DNA of 64,000 nucleotides. Origin: Sipunculus nudus. Lineage: Eukaryota; Annelida; Sipuncula; Golfingiida; Sipunculidae. A program made the translations under genes and the position numbers. The DNA lies in contig CM049313.1 in the NCBI GenBank assembly GCA_026874595.1, positions 11,159,508 to 11,223,507 on the forward strand, in the 5' to 3' direction. Under the pieces are notes generated by a model, which was not told the DNA's origin, searched no databases, and saw only the letters and a list, made by a program, of their open reading frames with translations. Shown here in pieces: positions 1-13,220 of the stretch (its first letter is position 1; each line of letters begins with the position of its first letter).

Positions 1-3000
1 AGTTGTATGGCTAATGTATCTGCAGCCATGTTTGAAACCATGTTAAAACAGTCTGCAGTTCCTCTCCAGTTCCATATTTAGCTGTAGGGCTGCATACTAA
101 GGTTTTTTTCTTTAGGTTAAATATAAAGCCAATTGGTTGCAACATTTATTCAGAAATTTTCTGGTCAATAGCCTTTTGTGTTAGGCAACATGTTACTTAA
201 ATTGTTTTAATTATTGTAGCTTAATTTCTTTTCCCTTTATTGACTCATTTTTCACCATTTTAATAGTCTTGGATATTTGTTGGGTTATTGTTGTCATATG
301 TTTATTGAAGATATACAAATGATTGTATTATGAATTTGTTTCGTTTTGATTTGCTTAAACTTCATTTTGAAGGCTTGTCTGTAGAGAGATAAAAATAAAA
401 TGGATAGTATTACAAATTTTTATGCAGTACAGAAAAGTTAGGATAGGTTTTAAGAAAATATAACAGCAGTTAACACAGAGTAAACTTTACATTTATGAAC
501 ACGCAGGGATATTTGTGCTGTCTATACCTTGTTGTCATTGTGGTACATTTCTCATTAGGTGGACAGAGAGTGGACTGGGATTGTCACTTTTTATGTGTTT
601 ATTTGTGTATCTTGATTATTAAATGTAGACTTTAGTGTTACTAACTTAAATTTACATCTAAAAAAAATCAGTCATATTAACCCATGAATGATGCTCACAT
701 ATTTCTTCGTAGTGCTCCTTGTTAATAGCCTGGTACTCCATGTCCACATTCTCCATGGTTCACAGAGACTATCATAATATTGAATTGTGTATCTGATTTT
801 GGGTAAATAGGGTATACCTCAGTCAGTTTTATGAAGGACTACCATTGTGAAATATTTGGGTTGATACAATTTGATACTTGGTTATATTTAATTCATGTTT
901 ATTTGTCATTAACTTTTACTTGCAGAAGTATTTTATAATTCAAGAAATGGTGAGCTTACAAATAGAAACTAGACCCTGACTGGGACTGCGTGTTCTGTAT
1001 ACTTGCTAAATGACATGAAGTCCCAGTCTTTGGTTTTTACCCCCGTAGCAGACAGTCTAACCTGTCAGTACATAAACTCAAATGATCAGAAACGGTATCT
1101 GTTAAAGTCACCTATGCCTGTCTTTATGTGTTAACTGGTTCCAGTGTATAAAGCATGTCAAGGTAAAGTTAAGATCCCATAAACATGTAAAAGTGGCATG
1201 GCAATGTTTGTTGAGTGATTTCACATATACATGCACAGCAACATGCATATTTTCTATGTGCTGCATTGGGGTCCCATGTGGAATCGGCAAAAAAAATTGA
1301 AATAATGTCATATTCTGATATTACAAATATATTCTGACAAGTTTTATTGTCTGCTTAGCCTGTGAAAGCTAGAGTTTGAAACCTGTGAAAGCTTGGCCTC
1401 CCATGTGAACAAGGCAGTATATAAAACACACAGTGGCCCATTTGGTCCAGGTAAAGCATTTTGTTATGTATGAGCACGCCAGTTCATGACTCTCATTACA
1501 AATGTTAATGGTATGAGCAATACTCTTAATTACATGAATTTCTGTATATTCTACCTCTCATCATTTGAGTACTGCATGTATTTAATTTAATTAAATCATC
1601 ATGAAATGTGATCCAGAAGCACAACACTAGACATTCAACATCCATCGTTAATCAATATTTTTCATCTCATCCTTTTATTATTAATGTCAGTTGATTGTAG
1701 TTGGTGTTTTCTCAGATATTCAGATTTTTTAAGATATAATCAGGGGTCTGTAATTGCAAAACGCCATCTTTACACTGGTGTTTCTCCACATTTGGTTTAC
1801 TATCTCCACATGTGACATTTATAATTATTGTCATGAGCAATACAACAGTATATTCAGTGTATCGCTGTGACAGTTGATATTAAGCATGTTAACACATAAC
1901 ATATCTCACATATCACACCAGCACAATAGACCTGTCCTGAGGGATGATGATCAACAGATACATGTGATGTCATGTTTCGCCAGAGAATGTCCCTAGCAAT
2001 ATATAGATCGAAGTATTGGTAGTCGCTAATTATTGTACATGAAAGGATTCTTTTAATTCCATGATTGTGTAATTTTGGCTCATGGCTGTTAGAGTTGAAT
2101 TCTCTCAAATAAGTCCCCACCAAGCATGGGAAACTGGGCCAGCCTAGACCTAGCACGGTTGTTGGTGATCATGATTCAACCGTTACCATTCAAATTTTAA
2201 AACAAAATGTAATTTCATGCACTGATAGACGTTACTGAGTCTGATATGTCGGTGCTTGCTCATACACTTAAGGCCAGAAAGTCTTACATGCTCCATAAAT
2301 TGCCACCAAGGAGGAGGACATGTCATAGGTGTTCCTATTTAATCAGAGGTTTTATCAGCTTTAAGATTCTGCTATCAGCTTAAGTGACTCTACTGGTGTA
2401 AGGGCTAGCCAGCCATTCAGGTAACCGGTAAACATCATCTAGTTCATCTCCGAAATCACATACTGCTTCTTACACAAACTGTCAGATTTATTAATCTATG
2501 ACACACTATACCATGCTACTGTCAGGATTTTTATCACACATCATATCGCTCAAATTAATATTTAGTGGCATGTGATCTTCTCCGCACCCTTCAGTCAAGG
2601 ATTTCTGAAGCACTTGCTTCCATGTTTTGTTTTTTATTCTTGGCCAGTTTTTCATCCTGGATTTCTAAATACGCTCCATCATATCTTAAATCTTATTAAT
2701 CAATATCCTCTCTACACATTGAGTCCTGGACACCTTTTCAGGTAAGCAGTGACGTTTTATCTTCTCTCGTTTCTTCTATCTCGATTTCTCTTCCTCTCTC
2801 AGGTGCAGTGAATCGTAATCCTCTCTGCTTCCTCTTCCATAGATTTCTGAGACTTTTGCTCAGGTTTATCGTGATATTTTTATCTTCCATAGTTCTTGTC
2901 ATCTTGTATTTCTTGAAATCGTTATTTCTCTGCTGTTTGTCATTTGATTCTTTGACACATTTCACACCCATAGAATAAAGCTACGATTTCTTTTACATGA

Positions 3001-4111
3001 TTGCGGAAAAATTGTAACATAACCTATATGTATGACATATATTTATATATATCAAATTATCCCTGCATTGTGAAATATAGCCGTAAAATATCAAAGTAAA
3101 AGAATAGTAGCTTTATTGTTTTCTTCAACTTGTTCTGTCTACGACTTGTCAAATATGACACCAGCCGAAGTGGTTTACTTGGTTCATCGGTGTATGTCTT
3201 GGATTTCTGAGAAAACTACAGGAGACACTAAAGTACATATTCTCCGTTATTCATATTAATGAATATTCAGAGGGATGGGCCCAAGTATTTGATTAAATCT
3301 CGCCCTAAGTATGGCGTGATGTGCATTATTTTTCAAAACATCTACATGATGTTAAAACTCTTATAAATGTTTTTTTTTGTTTATGGTGCATTCGTATGTA
3401 CGATATACGATGCGTGTACGATATGATACATATAAGTAGAATTTGAGTTTAGATTCCAAGACACGCTTGAGGTATTATGAATAATGAAACAGGACTTAAA
3501 ATGGGTTTGATCATGCGGCGATTAGCCAATAAGTTGCCGATTAACTGATATCTGCAAGATGAATGATGTTCATAAATAATTTGCCGCTGATTTTTTTCAA
3601 ACTTTAATGTCGCACTTGCTGTGGGAAGGTCATCTATTGTCTGTGTGTCGGTACAGGGACATTTCACGATACACTTACAGAAACGATATTTAAATTTGTA
3701 TCGGCATACCTTTCATTCGTTACAACACTTAATTTGAAATGGATCGGTTTAAAACGGCAGAAGTAGATCAGTATGTATCTGAGTTCACTGCGTGCCATGA
3801 AACATGAGACTGCATCACTTGCATTTCATTGTAAATAACATTTACCTGATCATAAAGTGTCGCTTTTGAATCATGAGATCTGAGCTCATAAAAAGCCAAG
3901 TAAGAGAAAAATAATGCCATAAACTTGCATTAAAATTACTTAAGATTATTTACTTAATATTAATTTTGTGAATACATGGACCTTGGTGTAGCTTTTGTAC
4001 TTTACTTTTTATAAGGACTTTATATATAAACGCTGATCTAGTTCTGTATCAACTTATTTGTGCTAAAAAATTAAAAAAAGATAATGGAAACGTTTAGTTT
4101 CAAATTTTAAA
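1..4111. other. AT-rich intergenic DNA, no gene seen
   Basis: Only short open frames without coding character on either strand. A CT-rich stretch at 2.7-2.95 kb gives a lysine/arginine-rich minus frame that looks like low complexity. No RNA gene was recognised. Confidence 0.6.
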
Positions 4112-4385
4112 ATGATTGTAACTAGAAAAGCACTCAGAGAGCGCAGACCCCTGCCAAGGCAGGTGCATTACCCCAAAATGGCATTGTCACAAATGCAGCA
4201 TTTCTTGATCCTGATGGTGATCCGGATCAGCCCTAAAATTTAATAAATGTTCCTTGTCTCATGGTCGAGCAATCCTGAAATTTTCATAAAAATATATTAA
4301 TAACCTTTTTAGTATTGTCGCTAACAGACAATGAACCATCCCCGGCAAAACATAAACCCCGTCCCTTGGCGGAGGAAAATATATC
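4112..4385. repeat. Old interspersed repeat
   Basis: Contains AAAGCACTCAGAGAGCGCAG, CCTGCCAAGGCAGGT, GATCCTGATGGTGATCCGGA and CCCTTGGCGGAGG. From memory these resemble an interspersed repeat seen in many aquatic animals, but I cannot name it. An A-T-rich interior separates the two recognisable ends. Confidence 0.4.
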
Positions 4386-6850
4386 ACCTATTAGATGGTT
4401 ACAGGGAATATTAAAAGGATGTTGAATATACGTATGGTTACTGGCAATGCTAATCAAAGTTGAATCGAAATATTGTGATCTAAGCATTTAGAAGACATTA
4501 TGTTAAATATATAAAAATTGGAACGGGTTTCTTTGGATCACCTTCAATAAGTATAGTCAGATATCTCTGGTGCAGCTCACTGGAATTAATGATACTCCCC
4601 GGGGGGGGGGGGGGGGGGATCTTAGCTCTCTGAAAATGATGGGACCATAGTAATTTCTCTCTACATGCATCTCCTGTAACTTGATAGCCGTCTTCGTTTC
4701 TGGAATGTTTCTGGAATGACTCCTCCCACCTGAAAAGGAAACACGGCTTCGTTACCAGATCACTTAAAAGTATCGTCATAGATAGAAAGCAAACCTTTTT
4801 TCAAGATAATTCAAAGTTTTCTTCACAGATAAAAATATCCTGTACTTGTATAAAGTTATCTTCAGAGTTAATTATCTTCATAGCTTGAAAAAGTAGACTC
4901 AGTATCGAGATAATATTAAGTTATCTTTATAGTTAGCAAACAGACCCTGCATGGAGATGTAAAGTTATCTTTTAAGTAAGAAAGTAGACTCGCTATGGGG
5001 TCAATATAAAGTTATCTTCACACATAAAAAGATAATTTTCTTCACACAAGGAAGCTAGCCATCCTCAATTAAAAAAAATTGCAGGTTACAGCTGGCAAAG
5101 CTGTAGTAATTGGACTGTGCATATTGTAGAGGAAATTTTTCAATTTTGTTGACAGTCCTGTGGCTTTATCAGGTCTGGAGGATTAGGAGATAATTGAATT
5201 GGAACTTTTCCGAGAAAAAAGTACCATTTCTTAATAAGTCTGATTTGAAAGGCGCAGGACATGTATTAGGAATATTGCAAGAACAAAAAACCTATATAAT
5301 CTGATATGATTCTTGTTCATGACTTTTCTAATGATAATGTAACCAAAGGGTCTCCCACAGCACAAATTACACATGCTTATCTGTGATAGGTGAGTTGTAA
5401 TGAATTATCTGTTATCGGAATATATTATGATTGGTCATTTAATGACTCAAGAACTTTGTATTGAAGTTATAAATATACTATTAATAGATTAGTTATAAAT
5501 AGATCATGCATTTTTGTATATAATTACGCAGTTATTTCAGTGGACAACTTAACTATTGTTAGTTCTTGTTTCGGGTGATTTCTGGAAAGGTTATCAGTGT
5601 TTGCTCATTGAAAAAAAAAATGTAAGAGGGAGGTATGTTTATTTTGCGAAATGAAAATATATATATGTTCATGTATATCATTGTTAACGGATTGGCCAAG
5701 CATAAATGTATATTTAGATGTGTGGCTCGCGGCATGAAACAAAAAGTTGTTCCATGCATGACCACATGGTGGCGTTGAAAAGGAATTGAGGTACTATCAC
5801 TAATAATAATCATTGTAGTCATCAATTTAGTCCACTGAAATTGATTATGCTTTACAAAATGTATATCTGTATTCAATTATTTAGTCATATATGACTGAAG
5901 TTTAATAGTCTTTCCTTTGCACTGAGTTACCAGGAGACGGGCAATTATATCAGAATAGCCTCAGACGGTGGATGACAAATGCCTTCGAGTGATGTCATCT
6001 TGCATTATGACGTCATTGGTATTTAAGGAAAGCTGTATTGTGTCCGGAGTAATAAAGGTAATTTGAACATAAATGTTATAAATTCGTCATATGAAAAACC
6101 GCTTTGATTCAGACAGGGAAAGCTGATATTATCAATTTTTAAAAAAATACATCCTGAAATGTCCATTGATGGTTTTGTCTGTTCTGTGTTTTTACCTTTA
6201 CTCAGGTACATTATTTGTTGGGTTCAGCATATAGGGTTACAGCTGTACGATGACGTGCTGTAATATAACCATATTTAAAATTAACTATAATCCCCTGAAC
6301 ATCCTGATTATATAATAGGCTATGAGGTCAGCTATGTCTGTTAGAACCCCGTGCCACTTTGCGGAAATAAAGAATTAAATATTGCATGTATTTATTGCGC
6401 GTTTAGCAGATGTAGTGTTCCTTGAAATGTGCACCGATTCCTACCCATCTGTTATATTTAATTTATTGCCATTACACCGTCGTCGTAAATTTTTCGTCTT
6501 GTTATCCGTGATTTGAGTTTTGGTGTTTACAGTGGTTGCATGTTTTCACATTGTTTTATACCCCTTGTATAATTTGCTCTTGTGTATTTGAATTGCTGCT
6601 AATTGTATACGTATACAATACGTATGACGATGTCAGTGTTGTGCAGATATTAAGGGTATTTTTGTCAGGTGATTTAGCACTTGTATTTATCTTAGTGACA
6701 TCTTAAATAACGGTCTAATATGTTGATATGAAACAGATATGCCCTTAATCGCATGGAAACTGTTTCGATAAAAATTTATAATTTTTGCTGTACAGGAATA
6801 TTTGATTCTGTTAATCATGCGTATATCAGTATGGTCGCCATGGTTACTTT
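4386..6850. other. AT-rich intergenic DNA, no gene seen
   Basis: Contains an 18-G tract at 4601-4618 and repeated AAAGTTATCTTCA motifs (4.8-5.05 kb), a faint degenerate tandem pattern. No coding evidence. Confidence 0.6.
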
Positions 6851-7098
6851 TGGGCTAAAAATAATGTTGAAAATGAAACATTTCGGGTGAGTGAAATGAC
6901 GTCATATTGGTTACCCCAGAGTCATTTAAATGGCACCCCAGCTTCATTGCAAATGTCGCTCAAGTCACATTACCTTTGGGCTAAAAATAATGTTGAAAAT
7001 GAAACATTTCGGGTGAGTGAAATGACGTCATATTGGTTACCCCAGAGTCATTTAAATGGCACCCCAGCTTCATTGCAAATGTCGCTCAAGTCACATTT
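6851..7098 (+). repeat. Perfect 126-bp tandem duplication
   Basis: Two copies (from 6851 and from 6977) appear identical by eye through TCGCTCAAGTCACATT. Each contains AATGACGTCATATTGG, a full CRE/ATF palindrome. 126 is a multiple of three, which keeps a short frame open (6887-7102). Identity implies a recent event or an assembly artefact. Confidence 0.9.
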
Positions 7099-8788
7099 TT
7101 GAAAAAGAAAACCTTATGTTGAGTGGTGTTTCAGTTGCAGTGATTAAACTCGTTGGATGTAAAGTGAGCATACATGTCCGCAGGGTATATTGTTATGAAG
7201 ATTCGCCAAAGATAAGTCCAAGGATCACAAATATGTTTTGAAATTTATTGTATCAGGACCATGAGTCATGCAGACTTAGTTTATTTTGTGATTGATAATC
7301 AGTTCATGTCGGTATATATCTCTGATGGTTTATTTATTTTGCAATACAGTCACACATAGTTCTTGAAACCCTTCACTAAATGTTGTTTCCTTGCAACTGT
7401 AGTAGTATAGGTAAAAATAATGGGTAATTATTTGATTCTTGTTAAATTTCTTTCTGTGTTTATACCACTGTTCAAGCCACAATATAACGCAGGTGATCTG
7501 GTTTAAAGCATAATTTTCATGAAAGCAGTAGTCTGCATTTAACGTAATAAGTGGTAAGATGGTTGGTCGATTTGGTGACAAAGTATGTGATAATTTGTAA
7601 TTTTGTCAAATATGTTTAACATGTCTACAATCGTCCGGCGAGTACAGGTAATCAGTTACATGACCTTTAAATATAGAGGTATGGATAGGTTTTTTTTTAA
7701 GTATTGAATGGAAATGAATGTATAATGTATATTGTTGACTTAATAGACGAGTAGTGAAGAGAAAATGGTTACACGATGGGCAAAAGTGGAAACGCAGCTT
7801 CATCGAACCATTTAGGCCTAAATGGTCACTCTACTCACAACTAATCTGAGTGAGTAAATAAATAGTTAAAGACGAAGCGGCGGTCAAAGTGGGCGCAAAA
7901 GGGGTTATGGAAGGTTGGGTCGCAATAACATAACCAAATATATCCAATCATTTTTGAAAGTCAATGGTAACAGTAGATTCAAGAGATGTCAGGCCAAGAC
8001 AGCAGAGCAGTTTATATGATCTGGCCTTATTAACTATTTTTAAATCTGGCTTAGGTTTAGAAAATATTCTCATGCCCATGTCGTACTTAAAATCATAAAA
8101 TTATTATGAGGAACTGAAACAATGTTTAGTCTATGTTTCATATTTCACAGTTGGAATATGTGTATTTGCTCATCAGCTCAAAAATATTAAGATGAAGAGG
8201 TAACAAATGATGGATAACGTGGTTCCTTAATATTAAGGATATTCTTATCTGTAGATTTGTTTTGTTGGTGTGGTTTCTCAAGGATGATTTTGGCATCGGG
8301 AGCCAGTCTTTTTTTAAAGCTTGGTTTGGATAAAACGGATGTCTTTGACCAAGACTATATTGTCATAATAATCGGAAGTAAAACTTACCATTCTAATAAA
8401 TATGAAAAAAAAACTAATTGTCTGTTGTTTTGCTTATATATATTTAGAGAGAAAGTTGTATGATGAAGTCGCAAAGTGTTCGAGGTAAACAAAAAACAAA
8501 AAAAAAAACATGCAATACAGAATACTTAGATGAAATAAAGCTAAATCAATTTTGAAACTGGGGGGGGGGGGGGGGGGGGTTAGCCCCGTCAGCGTCCACT
8601 AGGCGCACACGCTGACCAGCGCATGGTTATTAGACGTGTACGGTCGGCATTGGAAGGAACATCTTGAAAGCGTTTACTATGTGTACTTTCCAGGAGCTAA
8701 TATGGTGCCGATTATAAAAGGATGCTTTCCTAGGGGCGGATTAAGAGAATAACGGGCGGGGGTGGGGGGGGGGGGGCGGGGGGGGGGG
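7099..8788. other. Intergenic DNA with poly-G tracts
   Basis: G-runs at 8560-8579 and 8762-8788. The second follows a GGGGCGGATT end of the poly-G MITE family. No gene seen. Confidence 0.6.
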
Positions 8789-9444
8789 AGTGGCTCTCTT
8801 TCGCGAACCTTTGAGCTTATGCGATGGTGCGCCGTCGTCTATACGTTTAACCATACCATCTCAAAAACGGTAGGAGCTAGCATCGCCAAACTTTATGCAA
8901 AAGAATTGGTCAACTAAAAAACTATCAGACTGTTTTTTTTTGGTTATCTGCATTTACATAGATTTATAGGGAAAAAGCTTAAAACCTTTAAAAATCTTCT
9001 CAGAAACCGTCCAGCCAAATTGTCCAATATTTCACAAAAATAATCCCAGAAACAATCTCTCTCAAGTTTGTTCGAATGGTTCCAGTTCGGTGATTTTCGG
9101 CCAAGTAACAGGAAGTGGCTATCTTTCGCGAACCTGTGAGCTTATGCGATGGTGCGCCGTCGTCCGTCGTCTATACGTTTAACCATACCATCTCAAAAAA
9201 CGGTAGGAGCTAGCATCGCCAAACTTTATGCAAAAAAATTGGTCAACTAAAAAACTATCAGACTGTTGTTTTTTTTGGTTATCTGCATTTACATAGATTT
9301 AAAGGGAAAAAGCTTAAAACCTTTATAAATCTCAGAAACCGTCCAGCCAAATTGTCCAATATTTCACAGAAATAATCCCAGAAACAATCTCTCTCAAGTT
9401 TGTTCGAATGGTTCCAGTTCGGTGATTTTCGGCCAAGTAACAGG
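8789..9444. repeat. Tandem duplication, unit about 325 bp
   Basis: Two near-identical copies (from 8789 and from 9114) begin AGTGGCT, then CTTTCGCGAACC, and end GGCCAAGTAACAGGAA. The second copy has an extra CGTCCGT. Further diverged relatives of the CTCAGAAAC to GTTCAAAT core continue to about 10.1 kb. Confidence 0.85.
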
Positions 9445-11220
9445 AAGTTGAACTTAGTCATCTGTCAAATAAAGGATACTAAAATTTCAATCTCAGAAAC
9501 GGCTGGAGCTATCATCACCAAATTTTATGCCAATGTTGGTCACATAGTCGTATCTTAAATTTAGGTATTGGTGGCGCCACCTGCATCAGCCTTTTTTGTA
9601 CGGGGGTCATCAGTGCCTGTATCATAATGAGGGCTACAAAAACACTTCTTCTCTGAAACCATTTGGCCAAATTGTTTTATCTCGCACAGAAGTGGTGCTA
9701 GGGTAGTGCTTTCTGAAGTTTGTTCAAATCGACTCTGTTCAGTGACTTTTGGCTGAATTATAGGAAGCTGAATTTATTCATATGCCATTACAGCCCATTT
9801 TTAGGTAAGTGGCTACAAAGATCTTCTCGAAAACCACTTGGCAAAATTCTTAAATCTCACACATTAATTATCCTCAGATGTTGATAATTCTAGTTTGTTC
9901 AAATGGTTTTGGTTCAGTGCTGGGGGAATCTGAACTTAGCCAGTTTGCTGTATCTTCCTATATGAATTATAAACCTGCAAAACGTTTTTCGACTGACGCC
10001 ATTGAAGCCGATTTGTTTAATATTATACAAGAATAATCCCAACAATAATTCTTATAATAATTGTCTTTAATGGTCCCATATGAATGATTTTTGGCTGAAT
10101 TATGGAGACTGAATTGAGTCATTTGACCATATATATAAGCTGTGTGAAGCAGTTACATCTAGCCGGGCACCAGTTCATCAGGATCTATTGCATCATGCTG
10201 TTAGACATTTAGATTTCAGGTTATCTGTGGTTAAAATTGACAATGTTTTTTAAAAGCTTTTAAATCTTTTAAAAGATTTATAATTTAAATTATTCATCAT
10301 ACAAGGCAATGTTACATTTATGGATATTTATCTCTCTGTGGCTACATAAAGACGGCTGTACATGGAATATTAATAACTGGTATCCTTACTCAACTTAATT
10401 CAAGAATTTGCCATCAGTGAGATGTATCTGTATTATCATTTTGCATTCAGTATGCATCTGTTATAATTTTTCATATATTCCTGATTTCCTGTTTTATAAA
10501 ATGTCAGCTGAAAAGCATTTTGTATTGGGAAAATAAATTTCAAAGTTATTTCAAATAGGGACCACTTTTGTGTACAGAAGGTAGCAATGGGTTTACCATT
10601 GGCAGATTGCCAAGATTTGCCAGTGCCTGGATTTTGGCCAATAGCCAAGATAATGTCAGCTCTATTTATAGCTTTGGCACAGTGCCAGGATTGGAAGAGG
10701 CCTATGTGCTGCAGGGTGACTACAATAACAGCTTGGTGATGTGTTTTCATAGTAAGTTCATTGTATTATTTTAAACAAGTCAATGCAAATCTGTTTAATT
10801 CATAGTTTTTTTTTCAAGTAAGGACCTTAAAATATGATTTTTTTAAAAATTGGCATGTTCATCCATCTTAGAAAGTGTTCTCGTGAACCAGACAGGTGGC
10901 GCCACCTACCTTCCCGTTTTTGTAGAATAAATTAATGCCGTTTTCTGAGGAGTGATTTGCCTTATTGGCCTGAAATTAAGCATATCCATAGATCTGAGCC
11001 TCGTCCATCTTTTACTAAAGACTGGTGGCGCCATCTACATTTTTTTCGTGTGGTGCCCATCCGTCCATTGGTTTTAGGTGAAAGTTGCTAATATCTGAGT
11101 TTTTAAATGTGTTGGTCTCCAAGTTGGCATGTTCTTCCATCTTGGGTAGTTTTCACGTCAACCAGACAGGTGGCGCCACCATTTTTATAGTATAAATAAA
11201 GTTTCTCAAGAGTGATTCAC
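9445..11220. repeat. Degenerate repeat array with GGCGCC palindromes
   Basis: Diverged units carry GGTGGCGCCACC at 9570, 10895 and 11169 and a variant at 11024. Accompanying motifs are CATCCATCTT and ATATCTGAG. It is in opposite orientation to the 39.3-40.2 kb array. The exon-like segment 10578-10751 lies within it. Confidence 0.6.
10578..10751 (+). CDS. Exon-like orphan open segment
   Basis: A 174-nt open segment is preceded by an acceptor-like cttttgtgtacag and followed by a strong donor (ATA|GTAAGTT), phase 1 at both ends. It would encode 58 residues, including RLPRFASAWILANSQDNV and PGLEEAYVLQGDYNNS. Base composition is richer in G+C than its surroundings. I do not recognise the protein and found no partner exons. 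It lies inside a region of degenerate repeats, so it could be an exon captured by a repeat, a pseudo-exon or chance. Confidence 0.25.
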
Positions 11221-11639
11221 CTGGCCCCCAAATTTTTGGGAAATATTGTTTCTCAAGATAGATGGAAGAAACCATAGTCGCTTGCCAAGTATCAGTATAT
11301 GCTGCTGAAGACGGGTGGCCTATTCTGAAAGGGGGGGGGGGGGGGGGGTTAATTGTCTGGGAATACAAAAGCACCTGCGATACCAAGAAATATCTAGTTT
11401 ATGGTAAAATCAGAAATGGAACCCAGCTAAAATCCCGGGTCAAAATTGATTCGTGCCGTGCCTGAGAAACCATCTTTTTAAAGCTTTTGACATATTTTCA
11501 ATAGTTTTACGAGATCTATCGGATGAAATAGAATTGCTTAAGGCCTAATTACAAAATAAATGAAATGACGTACGATTTGATATTAACTAGAACAAAGATG
11601 GAAACTGATAAAATGCTGATGAAGCAATTCTAGTCGCTT

Positions 11640-13220
11640 TAAGTTTAAACGGAGGGGCTGGTCGTTCCAAACTGAATACTGCCGTAATTGTTAATATTGT
11701 AAATATTTAAAATGACAGGGCGTTCGAAATGTTGCCGCAATATGAAAAAGAATTTTATGTCATTATTGGGCACGTTTCCAAAGACCACTGTCATATATTT
11801 TCTTAAATAGCGGTGTTTTAATTTAGTATACGGCTTTCCAGGGACCACTCTACAGTTTTAAGTCGAAGAAACTACTTTCCAAATACCACTCGTACAGACA
11901 GAAGTGTTTTGGTGGATAACAGGTCTTTTTCAAAGATATTTTCCCAGTTTTCATGTGGGTGACACTGCTTTCCAAAGACCACTGCCATAAAAACAGTGTT
12001 TAGGTTTAGGACAGGGCTTTAAGGGACCACTGTAATATCGTCTACAGATTTAGCTCCCTTTTGTTTCAAAATTTTCACATTTTTTTTCTATTTTGAGACC
12101 CTCAAATGAAGCGGTTATCTGTTAACAGGATACAAATCGTCACTGTTGGACCCAAAAATCTTCCAACTTGATATCCTGGGAAGTCCATGAAACCTGTTAT
12201 TAGGTCTCTGTTACCCATATCCTCCGAACCATGGAGCTCGTGAGTACCCATAGAATAATTATAAAAATCGATACAAAAGCTCCAGTATCTGAATAACTAA
12301 TTTACTAATTCCCATGATACTTTCCATGCGTTTTGATCATGGAGTATTTCATCAGTTTCTGCAGCCGGGTGGCATCACCTGTATTTTTTCCTACGTATTA
12401 GACTTTTTTCTCTATTTTTGAGACCTTCAAATGAAATGGTCTGGCTGTTAATAGGGCACAAAGCGTAACTGTTGGACCTAGAAATTCCTAACTTTACATC
12501 CATGGAGGTCCTCGGTAAATCTCCCTGGAAACCTGAAATTAGGTCATAGTGACCTATATTTTGCGAACATGGGAGATAAAATGATTTTTAAGCACTCAGT
12601 GAGTCAGATTGGGCACACATTTTATCCATTTGGCCTTGAATCCTCATACATGACTTTCAGGGAAGTCCATATAAATCTCCTTTGAGACCTGAAATAATGT
12701 CACTGTGACCTTTTTTTTCTGCAAGCTGTGAGGAAGAATTTGATACTCTATTAGTCAGATGGGCACAGGTGGTAAAATAAAGTCACTGTGACCTGTATCT
12801 AAGGTCTATTGGCAAAATGCAGGATTTCTGGGAGTTATTTCCCCATTTTCAAGGCTCCTTTAATTCAGCTGAGCGTCATGGCCTATTGGCCACTTGTTAA
12901 GTGAAAGAAACTACTTTCCAAAGGCCACTCGTACAGTAAAAACATTTATTTGTGAAGGAAAGGACTTTTTTTCAAAGATCTTTGTCCAGTTTTCATGTGG
13001 GCGACTGCTTTCCAACGACCATTTATTTTCTTTAATAACAGTTTTTCTAAGTTTAGGGCAGGGCTTTCCAGGCACAATTGTCATATTGCCTTCAATTTTC
13101 AAGTGGAATGACTGCTTTCCAAAGAACACTCGTATGAAAAAAAGATTATGAATGGTGTATTTTAACATTGTATATGTGAAGTTTTCCAAAGACAACTGCA
13201 ATAATAAAACGTTACAAGTG
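11640..13220. repeat. Degenerate tandem repeats (CTTTCCAAAGACCACT and GAGACCTTCAAATGAA types)
   Basis: Two blocks (11.86-12.03 and 12.90-13.20 kb) share GAAACTACTTTCCAAA, CCAGTTTTCATGTGGG and GACTGCTTTCCAA. Between them lie two units of GAGACCYTCAAATGAARYGG with CTGTTGGACC and CCTGAAATTAGGTCA. No protein frame is recognised. Confidence 0.6.
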
